64,000 bases of DNA from Mycobacterium gallinarum (GTDB taxonomy: Bacteria > Actinomycetota > Actinomycetes > Mycobacteriales > Mycobacteriaceae), in contig NZ_AP022601.1 in NCBI RefSeq assembly GCF_010726765.1, positions 930,001 to 994,000 of the forward strand, read 5' to 3'. This document shows positions 52,392 through 58,425 of the stretch, one piece after another. The position numbers and the translations under genes are program-made. The notes beneath the pieces were generated by a model, which worked only from the letters and a program-made list of their open reading frames with translations, searched no databases and was not told the origin of the DNA. Every line of letters begins with the position of its first letter. The first letter of the stretch is position 1.

Positions 52392-52796
52392 CTACGAACA
52401 ACCCGCACCCAGGGCGGGTGACCCCACCCCGGCACCGCAGCGCCTGTCCTCTTCGGCTGGGTAGCCGAACGCGATGAAGTCGCCGCCATCGACCAGCTGA
52501 TGACCGATTTCCGAGTAGACCCCATTCGGGTGCGCGGCGGTTTCTTTGGATATGACGAGCGCTGCAAGATCGATCGCCGAGTGGCGTATCACCTGTTCGA
52601 CCACTCGGGCGAAAGACTCCATCGGCGACCGGAACGAGAACATGGCGTCAGCGACATCGGGCACACAGTGCGCCGCTGTCAATATCACGTACGAGCGCAG
52701 GTACATGGCGCCTGTGCCACTGAACTCCCATGTCCCGCCAGGCGGAGCAAAGTAGACCGGCCCTGTCGCGAATCGTGGGAAGAAGTCGAGTGACAT
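52392..52796 (-). pseudogene. Trypsin-like protease fragment lacking the serine region
   Basis: The 134-residue frame has the catalytic histidine (SYVILTAAHCVPD, ~41) and aspartate (SAIDLAALVI, ~77) of a chymotrypsin-fold peptidase and a GDFIAFGYPAEED segment. It stops before any GDSGG-type serine motif. No continuation with a serine motif is seen in the other frames before the SRPBCC gene. It is probably truncated and inactive, though a distinct non-catalytic product is possible. Confidence 0.55.
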
Positions 52797-52841
52797 GGCG
52801 CAACGCTATCTGGCGAGGGCAGACGCCCCGACGCGACTGTG

Positions 52842-52860
52842 TTGGGCACGTATTGGGCAC
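52842..52860 (+). repeat. Integrase arm-type site pair, element 1 right
   Basis: An exact second copy of TTGGGCACGTATTGGGCAC, 46 bp before the att repeat at the right end of element 1. Nothing else is recognised between 52797 and 53050 apart from this and the att. Confidence 0.6.
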
Positions 52861-52905
52861 AGACGCAAGAAAGGCCCTGAGTTACCGGTCCTGACCTGCA
52901 AAAAC

Positions 52906-52930
52906 TGTGGTGCGCGATACTGGGATTGAA
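52906..52930 (-). other. Middle attachment site between the two elements
   Basis: The second exact copy of the 25-bp tRNA-Val 3' end lies 6,456 bp from the first. The bases to its right (higher coordinates) again do not complete a tRNA, so this is the internal junction of a tandem array. Confidence 0.85.
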
Positions 52931-53050
52931 TAGGTGCCCACCCGGTTTGCCAGATAGGTGTGCCACCTGGGAGTTCGGCTCGTTAACCTGCGTAAACGCC
53001 TTCAAACTGCGTGTACCTCTAACGTACCTAAGCACCCGCAACGGTAGCCT

Positions 53051-53072
53051 TATGTGGTGCATATGTGGTGCA
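53051..53072 (+). repeat. Integrase arm-type site pair, element 2
   Basis: TATGTGGTGCA occurs twice head to tail (53051-53061 and 53062-53072), 26 bp before the integrase start. The 11-bp period equals that of the element 1 pair, although the sequence differs. Confidence 0.55.
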
Positions 53073-53097
53073 ACAGTAGCGCGCGACAGGCCCCCTG

Positions 53098-54261
53098 ATG
53101 CCGCCCAAGAAGAAAGCCCCACCCCGGTCCACCAAGCGCAGCTTCGGGCGCCTACGGCAATTCCGCTCGGGCCGCTGGAAGGCCAGCTACACCGGCCCCG
53201 ATGGCGTGCTCTACGAGGCCCCCGCCACCTTCGCCCTCAAGCTCGACGCTGAGGCATGGTTGACGGACCGCCGCCGCGAAATCGACCGCGAACTGTGGAG
53301 CCCACCGGGCAAGGAGCAGCAGCCGCGCCGCCAGCGTGCCGTCACCTTCGCCGAATACGCCGAGCGGTGGCTGGAGACTCGCACGGTGAAGGGCCGCCCG
53401 CTGCGGCCCCGCACCCGCGAGCACTACCGCAAGCTGCTGGACGAGCACCTGGTGCCCGCTTTCGGCACCACGCCGCTGCGCGCCATCACACCCGAAGCGG
53501 TGGACCGCTGGTACGCCAAGACCTCGAACGATGCGCCCACGCTGCGCGCCCACATGTACAGCCTGCTGCGCACCATCTTGGAATCGGCACGCACCGACCG
53601 CGACCGGCTGATCGAGGTCAACCCGTGCATGATTCGAGGCGCCGCCACCGCACAGCGCAAGTCGCAGACGCGGCCCGCCAGCCTGGCTGAACTCGACACC
53701 ATCGTGGCTGCGATGCCCGAGCGGTTCCACGCCATGGTGCTGCTGGCCTCGTGGTGCGCGTTGCGCTTCGGGGAGTTGGTGGAGTTGCGGCGCCGCGATG
53801 TTGACCTCGGGCACCGGGTGGTGCGGGTGCGCCGCGCCGCCGTGCGCGTTGATGGCGGCTGGCAGGTGGGTGACCCGAAGTCTGATGCTGGGCGGCGCGA
53901 GGTCGCCATCCCGCCGCACATCGTGCCCGTACTCGAGCATCATCTGACGAAACACACTGACGTACAGCAGGATTCGCTGCTGTTTCCGGCAGACAACGGC
54001 AACCACCTACAGCCCAGCACGCTGTACCGGCATTTCTACAAGGCCCGCGCCGCCGCCAAGCGCGACGACCTGCGGTGGCACGACCTGCGGCACAGCGGCG
54101 CGGTGCTGGCCGCGCAGACGGGCGCGACCCTGGCCGAACTGATGGCCCGGCTGGGGCACTCGACCGTGGGTGCCGCCATGCGGTACCAGCACGCTGCGCA
54201 GGGTCGCGACCAAGCCATCGCCGCCGCACTGTCCAAATTGGTCGAGGGCCAAGGCGAGTAA
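53098..54261 (+). CDS. int: Tyrosine integrase of element 2
   Basis: The 387-residue integrase is related to that of element 1 and, as I recall its sequence, even closer to phiRv2 Rv2659c (FGRLRQFRSGRWKASYTGPDG; LDAEAWLTDRRREIDRELWSP). Catalytic residues are visible: Arg in WCALRFGELVEL (~225), HDLRHSGAVLAAQTG (~325), LGHSTVGAAMRYQH (~350) with His and Tyr. ATG 53098 is the start. It acts at the same tRNA-Val att sequence as its neighbour, which explains the tandem arrangement. Confidence 0.93.
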   Translation: MPPKKKAPPRSTKRSFGRLRQFRSGRWKASYTGPDGVLYEAPATFALKLDAEAWLTDRRREIDRELWSPPGKEQQPRRQRAVTFAEYAERWLETRTVKGRPLRPRTREHYRKLLDEHLVPAFGTTPLRAITPEAVDRWYAKTSNDAPTLRAHMYSLLRTILESARTDRDRLIEVNPCMIRGAATAQRKSQTRPASLAELDTIVAAMPERFHAMVLLASWCALRFGELVELRRRDVDLGHRVVRVRRAAVRVDGGWQVGDPKSDAGRREVAIPPHIVPVLEHHLTKHTDVQQDSLLFPADNGNHLQPSTLYRHFYKARAAAKRDDLRWHDLRHSGAVLAAQTGATLAELMARLGHSTVGAAMRYQHAAQGRDQAIAAALSKLVEGQGE

Positions 54262-54445
54262 GCCCCGGCGGGGCGCAGGTAACACTCCCACAAGAGCGAG
54301 CTACAACGGGCTGTCAGTGCGGCGGTGTACCTTGTGTGCCGTAAGTGCAACCGCGCACCACTCCACCCGGCGCGGGTCCCTGGGTCTAGGCCAGGAGATG
54401 TCGGGGTAGGCGGCACATAGCTGCGGACGGCCAGCCGCAAGGGCA

Positions 54446-54466
54446 GGCCAACGAATTCTGTTGGCC
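54446..54466 (+). other. Leader hairpin before the element 2 regulator
   Basis: GGCCAAC (54446-54452) and GTTGGCC (54460-54466) form a perfect 7-bp stem with a 7-nt loop, 27 bp before ATG 54493. It occupies the same place as the long hairpin of element 1. The remaining 54262-54440 shows nothing else clear. Confidence 0.45.
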
Positions 54467-54492
54467 CACCAACCTTGTTGAAGGAAAACCGC

Positions 54493-54798
54493 ATGTCCCG
54501 CCGTAAGCCGCCGCCGCGCAAGCTCATTACCGTTGCAGAAGCTGCCGCCCACTTTGCCGTCGCGCCCAAGACCATTCGCGAGTGGATCGCCGAAGGCCGT
54601 CTGCCCGCCGTCCGGCCAGGCCCGCGCTGCATCCGCATCGACGTGGCCGACCTAGAGCGCCTGGCCCAACCCTGCGGCCCGGCTTGCGCGCCCGATCCTG
54701 TCGAGCGCATCGCCAAGCTGGTCGAGAACAGCCCACTCACCAACGACCAGGTGGACCGTCTGGCCGCCCTCCTGCGCACAGGCGGTGATGCCCGGTGA
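54493..54798 (+). CDS. Excisionase-like helix-turn-helix protein, fused form
   Basis: The 101-residue protein has a winged helix KLITVAEAAAHFAVAPKTIREWIAEGRLPAVRPGPRCIRIDVADLERLA, followed by a C-terminal segment (NSPLTNDQVDRLAALLRTGGDAR) that in element 1 is a separate protein. AAGGAAAA precedes ATG 54493. A likely recombination directionality or transcription factor. Confidence 0.8.
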   Translation: MSRRKPPPRKLITVAEAAAHFAVAPKTIREWIAEGRLPAVRPGPRCIRIDVADLERLAQPCGPACAPDPVERIAKLVENSPLTNDQVDRLAALLRTGGDAR

Positions 54799-54920
54799 GT
54801 GGCCCGCCAACGAAAGCAAGCCGCCCGCTGGGAGCGAGGCGGCCTGCTAAGCGTCTGGCGAGACGCGCCCAGCATGACACACCGGCCCGACAGCAGACGG
54901 CAGCCAAGGCGGTGCGCTGA
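54795..54920 (+). CDS. Very short basic protein (41 aa)
   Basis: GTG 54795 overlaps the preceding stop (GTGA), and the frame ends at TGA 54918-54920, overlapping the next ATG by one base. It reads SGPPTKASRPLGARRPAKRL then a basic tail. It corresponds in place and opening sequence to the 44-residue frame of element 1. Basic composition suggests nucleic-acid binding, without proof. Confidence 0.45.
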   Translation: MSGPPTKASRPLGARRPAKRLARRAQHDTPARQQTAAKAVR

Positions 54921-55339
54921 TGGGCCTGCGAAACCCGATACGGGTCATTGGTCACCCCATGCGTGAGGGCGTGTTCTGGTTGTCGGACGAGCTTGTCCGG
55001 GAAGGTGCGCACGACCGGGCGCTGGGGTCTGACGGCTACGTGGTGATCACCTACTTGCTGTCGAGGTACAGCACGCAGAAGCGTTGGGAGACTTCGGCTA
55101 ACCAGATAGGCGACCAGTTCGGCTGGGGCCGCAACGGCGACCGTGCGCGCAATGCCATTGACCGGGCCATCAAGGACCGGCGGCTGGTAAAGCGGCAATG
55201 CGTGCGCGACGGGAGGATCGTTGCCAAGCGGTGCGAGTACGTGGTCTGCGCCGGTGGCCGCCGGTTCACCGATGCGGAGTTGTTGGAGTGGTCGAGGCCG
55301 CTGCCGCTGCCGCCACGGAAGCGCACGGTGCCGACGTGA
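54920..55339 (+). CDS. Winged-helix replication-type protein of element 2
   Basis: The 139-residue homologue of the element 1 protein opens MGLRNPIRVIGHPMREGVFW and has GAHDRALGSDG, a winged helix RWETSANQIGDQFGWGRNGDRARNAIDRAIKDRRLV, and YVVCAGGRRFTDAELLEW. The start overlaps the 41-residue gene. As in element 1 it is followed directly by a palindrome array, so an initiator-origin or repressor-operator pair is likely. Confidence 0.75.
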   Translation: MGLRNPIRVIGHPMREGVFWLSDELVREGAHDRALGSDGYVVITYLLSRYSTQKRWETSANQIGDQFGWGRNGDRARNAIDRAIKDRRLVKRQCVRDGRIVAKRCEYVVCAGGRRFTDAELLEWSRPLPLPPRKRTVPT

Positions 55340-55356
55340 TCAGGCCCGCGCACACC

Positions 55357-55571
55357 TTGCACGGTTTCCGTGCAAGACCAACGCCATTGTGTTCCACGGT
55401 TTTCGTGCAAGACGGTTGTGCTCAAGTGGCACGGTTTCCGTGCAACATGTGCGTGCCAGCCCATCACGGCTGCCGTGATAGTTGCTTGCACGGCAGCCGT
55501 GGTAGTTGCTTACACGGCTGCCGTGGAACAAAGGACAACCCACAGAGGACAACCCACAGAGGACAACCCAC
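55357..55571. repeat. Palindrome and direct-repeat array of element 2
   Basis: TTGCACGG-TTT-CCGTGCAA (55357-55375), a degenerate copy (~55393-55410) and GCACGG-TTT-CCGTGC (55429-55443) have centres 34-36 bp apart. Next is TCACGGC-T-GCCGTGA (55464-55478), then CACGGC-A-GCCGTG (55489-55501) and CACGGC-T-GCCGTG (55513-55525) at an exact 24-bp period. Three GGACAACCCAC direct repeats with 14-bp period close the array (55533, 55547, 55561). The 35-then-24-bp spacing parallels element 1. Confidence 0.78.
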
Positions 55572-55610
55572 GCGTCGTGCACATTCGTGCAAGACGCACC
55601 CGGTTACCCC

Positions 55611-55677
55611 TACCGAATCTGCTCAAGTGGTTACGGAAGTCGGGTACCTAAGCCGGGTACCAAGACCGCGCGTAAAA
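55611..55677 (+). promoter_or_regulatory. Block conserved between the two elements, copy 2, with promoter-like TAAAAT
   Basis: TACCGAATCTGC, GGTTACG and TCGGGTAC (55611-55647) match the block at 49472-49507. A TAAAAT hexamer at 55672-55677 is a good -10 for the genes that follow. Confidence 0.5.
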
Positions 55678-55688
55678 TCTCAGCGGTG

Positions 55689-55853
55689 GTGGGGTGTGGT
55701 GGCGGCTCATCAGCCAGCTGGCCCACACCTGGCGGTTGGCCACGCGCCACCGCAGCGCGTTCTGCGGCCCAGCGTCAACGCTGGCGGCTTAACGGGGGCC
55801 GCCTGGCGTGGCTGTGCCCGGCGGGTAGCTACGGCGAGGCTGTGGGCCTCTGA
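55689..55853 (+). CDS. Possible small protein of element 2
   Basis: A 54-residue frame from GTG 55689 (55686 also possible) reads GCGGGSSASWPTPGGWPRATAARSAAQRQRWRLNGGR and ends WLCPAGSYGEAVGL. It lies just after the TAAAAT promoter-like hexamer. Composition is plausible for a small phage protein, but no homologue or good ribosome site is visible. Confidence 0.3.
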   Translation: MGCGGGSSASWPTPGGWPRATAARSAAQRQRWRLNGGRLAWLCPAGSYGEAVGL

Positions 55854-55892
55854 GCCGTTGCGCCATGGCGCCATACCTGTTGCGCCACAACG

Positions 55893-56336
55893 ATGCTTGG
55901 CGGCATGCCGCCACACGCGGCGGTCCCTACGGTGAGGCGCTGCCGAGACTGCAGCACGCGGCTGCTGCGCACCAACACCACCACCAGGTGCGCCGAGTGC
56001 CGCCTGATGCGCCGCAACGAGCGGCTGACCACACCGGATATGGCCGAGCGCCGTGACGCACTACTACGGACCGCCGCCATAGCGCGCCGCACCGCAGAAC
56101 TCGATGCCGAAATCTACTCCGACAGAGGAAGATCACCGATGACCGCACGTGACGACCAACTGGGGCCGGACGCAGAGCAGCACCCTGGCACCGGCAAGTG
56201 GCGCTTATTGTGGACCGGCGACAAGGTAGCCGAGGTTGTTGGGTTGTTCTCGCACGACACGGAAGCGGCTGCGCTGCAGGAAGGCCGGGCATTCGTGCGG
56301 CGCCAGCTGCGGGCGGCCCAGCGTGGTGGCCGATGA
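55893..56336 (+). CDS. Zinc-ribbon protein of element 2
   Basis: The 147-residue protein has an N-terminal CRDCSTRLLRTNTTTRCAECR zinc ribbon (~16-40), a helical linker, and a C-terminal strand-helix part (GTGKWRLLWTGDKVAEVVGLFSHDTEAAALQEGRAFVRRQL). The early region is similar to small actinophage zinc-ribbon proteins. Function unknown. Its stop overlaps the next ATG. Confidence 0.55.
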   Translation: MLGGMPPHAAVPTVRRCRDCSTRLLRTNTTTRCAECRLMRRNERLTTPDMAERRDALLRTAAIARRTAELDAEIYSDRGRSPMTARDDQLGPDAEQHPGTGKWRLLWTGDKVAEVVGLFSHDTEAAALQEGRAFVRRQLRAAQRGGR

Positions 56337-57046
56337 GCGCGCAGCCTGCACCGCGACCAGCTGGCGTCACCGCTGGAGTGCCCGATCAGGCGCCCGAGGG
56401 TGGCAACACCGGTCTGGCCGGCGGTCGTCCCGCCACAGGCGATGCGGCGCTGCAGATCGAGTGCCCACAGTGCGGTGCGCAGCCGGGCCAGCCGTGCACC
56501 ATTCGCCGGTATCGCGGTCCTGACGCGCGCCACCGCGCGCGCATCGAGGCTTTCGAGGCCGCCGCAGCAGACCCAGCCAACCTGCCACCACCCTGGCCGG
56601 GCCGCGACACCTTCGAGCTGGTGTGCATGCGGTGTGGCCAACTGATCACGGCGCAGCGGCCCGGCTACGCGGCGGTGGACCGCCATGCCGCTATGCGCCG
56701 CACCGCCGCGCTGGCGCTGTGGCGGGCAGAGCACGGCGTGGCTGGCCCGCACATGCCGCCGCTGCGCTGGCGTCTCGTTCACTCGGACTGCGACAAGGTG
56801 CGACGTCAGGCGCGCGGTGACGCTCGCATTCGTGCGCAGGACTTGCGTACCACCCGGCGGCTGTTGCGCATGAGCGCGGCGCTCACCACTCGCCGGTGGG
56901 TGGCCGACACCGACTGGCGCGCGCTGGTGGCGTACATCATTCGAGGGTCGGCGGTCGTCGAGTCGAACACGGCGGCGGCCAGGCGTCACGCTGACGCGGC
57001 GGAGAATGCCGCGAAAGGCGGTGCTGCCCAGGGTTCACATGGTTGA
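56333..57046 (+). CDS. Zinc-finger protein of mobile-element type
   Basis: The 237-residue protein has a finger CPQCGAQPGQPCTIRRYRGPDARHRARIEAFE (~45-75), a second pair CMRCG (~104), and a basic helical C-terminal half (RRQARGDARIRAQDLRTTRRLLRMSAAL). The first finger type is frequent in actinobacterial phages and plasmids. ATG 56333 overlaps the preceding stop as ATGA. It may bind DNA; no further function can be assigned. Confidence 0.6.
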   Translation: MSAQPAPRPAGVTAGVPDQAPEGGNTGLAGGRPATGDAALQIECPQCGAQPGQPCTIRRYRGPDARHRARIEAFEAAAADPANLPPPWPGRDTFELVCMRCGQLITAQRPGYAAVDRHAAMRRTAALALWRAEHGVAGPHMPPLRWRLVHSDCDKVRRQARGDARIRAQDLRTTRRLLRMSAALTTRRWVADTDWRALVAYIIRGSAVVESNTAAARRHADAAENAAKGGAAQGSHG

Positions 57047-57135
57047 GGGGTAGCTGCTGAAACAGGAATCGGCTGACCGGTTTGCATTGGCGCCAAGGCC
57101 GAAACGATCGCCCCCGTGGCAGTTGCACCGCAGCC

Positions 57136-57233
57136 GCCACGCCGCGTGGCGCGGGGGTGACCAACTATGATCTGGTACCAACGTACCATTAGTGTCAGTA
57201 AGGCTTCGACTCAACGGCTCTCAGTCAGTAAGT
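57136..57233 (+). promoter_or_regulatory. Hairpin, operator-like palindrome and direct repeats before the capsid gene
   Basis: GCCACG-CCG-CGTGGC (57136-57150) is a terminator-like hairpin after the zinc-finger gene. TGGTAC-CAAC-GTACCA (57173-57188) is a perfect palindrome. GTCAGTAAG occurs at 57193-57201 and again at 57225-57233. Together they suggest that the capsid gene has its own regulated promoter. Confidence 0.45.
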
Positions 57234-57309
57234 GTTCAGTTGCGTTGCGCGGCAACGTGTCCGTCGAACGGGTGCAGCTGCGCTCACGGGGATCCAGGAA
57301 GGGATCACG

Positions 57310-58425
57310 ATGCCTACGAGTGTCTTCGAGTCGGCTACCTACACCAAGAGTGCAGCGGTCGCGCACGGTCGGTCCTACATGCAGGATTTGGTTCGTGCGT
57401 CGCTGAACATCGATTTCGACGGCGGCGCACGTGATCGCCTGATGCGCCATGCGAAGGACGTCCAGACCCTGCCCGAGTACGCCGAGTACCGCGACCTGTC
57501 CCGCACGGACGGCCAGGGTGGCTACGCCGTACCGCCCGCCTGGCTGATGACCCAGTACATCGAGCTGGTCCGCGCCGGTAGGGCCTTCGCCAACGTGGTT
57601 ACGAACCAGCCGCTTCCCGCTGGCACGGACAGCATTAACATTCCGCGCGTTCTGACGGGGACCGCGACTGGCGTTCAGAACGGCGACAACACCAACGTGG
57701 TGGAACAGGACTTGACGGACTCGTTCGTGAACGCCCCCGTACGCACGGTTGCTGGCCAACAGGACCTCGCAATCCAGCTCATCGAACAGAGCCCCATCGC
57801 ATTCGACGAGGTCGTCTTCCGTGACCTGGTGGCCGACTACGCAGCGCAGATTGACATGCAGGTGCTCGCGGGTACCGGGGCCAGCGGCCAAGTGCTCGGT
57901 GTGCGCGGCACCGCGGATATCGAGACGGTTGCGGTGGGTGCGCTCAACACGCAGGGCGTGTATGGCGCCATCGCGGATGCGGTACAACGCATTCACACCA
58001 AGCGGTTTATGCCACCGACCGTGATCGTGATGCATCCGCGTCGGTGGGCCTGGTTCCTCGCGCTGTTGGACACCACGAACCGACCGCTGTTCCTCCCGGC
58101 CTCGAACCATCCGCAGAACGCGGCGGGCATCCTAACGGCGGTGGCCGCCGAGCAGGTGGTCGGCAACATGCACGGCCTGCCGGTCGTCACCGACCCGAAC
58201 ATCGGTACGGCGAATGGCCCCGGCGCCAACGAGGATCTAATCTATGTGCTCCGCGCATCCGATCTGATCCTTTGGGAGTCCGGCATCCGGACCCGCGCGC
58301 TGCCGGAGACGCTCTCCGGACAGCTGACGGTCCGTCTGCAGGTCTACGGCTACCTAGCCTTTTCGGCTGCTCGCTATCCGGGCAGCGTCGCCGAGATCAC
58401 CGGGCTGACTGCGCCGACCTTCTAG
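57310..58425 (+). CDS. HK97-fold phage major capsid protein
   Basis: The 371-residue protein has the HK97 layout: an N-terminal helical arm (~1-75), GYAVPPAWLMTQYIELVRAGRAFANVVTNQPLPAGTDSINIPRV, a spine helix (DFRDLVADYAAQIDMQVLAG-type segment), TVIVMHPRRWAWFLALLDTTNRPLF, and GLPVVTDPNIGTANG before the terminal strands. AGGAAGGG precedes ATG 57310. There is no prohead protease, portal or terminase gene near it. It shares a CTAG with the stop of the convergent nuclease gene. Confidence 0.88.
   Translation: MPTSVFESATYTKSAAVAHGRSYMQDLVRASLNIDFDGGARDRLMRHAKDVQTLPEYAEYRDLSRTDGQGGYAVPPAWLMTQYIELVRAGRAFANVVTNQPLPAGTDSINIPRVLTGTATGVQNGDNTNVVEQDLTDSFVNAPVRTVAGQQDLAIQLIEQSPIAFDEVVFRDLVADYAAQIDMQVLAGTGASGQVLGVRGTADIETVAVGALNTQGVYGAIADAVQRIHTKRFMPPTVIVMHPRRWAWFLALLDTTNRPLFLPASNHPQNAAGILTAVAAEQVVGNMHGLPVVTDPNIGTANGPGANEDLIYVLRASDLILWESGIRTRALPETLSGQLTVRLQVYGYLAFSAARYPGSVAEITGLTAPTF

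Larger units (their letters stand above)
46450..52930. mobile_element. Integrated element 1 (phiRv2-type), 6.46 kb
   Basis: The element is bounded by the 25-bp att repeats, with a tyrosine integrase at its left end and TTGGGCAC pairs just inside both ends. It then carries a run of small overlapping plus-strand genes, a palindrome array, a WhiB-like gene, three further phage-like genes and two minus-strand cargo genes. The same tRNA-Val site family is used by the M. tuberculosis prophage-like element phiRv2. No terminase, capsid, portal or tail gene is visible, so it is a satellite-like or decayed element. Confidence 0.85.

Noticed and set aside
51793..52401. The N-terminal 53 codons of the SRPBCC frame as a frameshifted continuation of the protease fragment
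   Set aside because: No GDSGG-like serine motif or matching strands appear in that stretch, so a simple frameshift would not restore the protease.
46450..52930. Complete tRNA-Val genes at the att copies
   Set aside because: Only the T-loop, T-stem 3' strand, acceptor 3' strand and CCA are present. The upstream bases do not form the 5' T-stem strand, anticodon arm or D arm at either copy.
49248..55571. The two repeat arrays as CRISPR arrays
   Set aside because: Units are 13-19-bp palindromes at 35- and 24-bp steps, spacers are not of uniform CRISPR length, and no cas gene is near.
55198..55935. A 245-codon plus-strand frame through the element 2 array
   Set aside because: It runs through palindromes and direct repeats, has repetitive low-information sequence (NPQRTTHRGQPT-type) and competes with better-supported signals.
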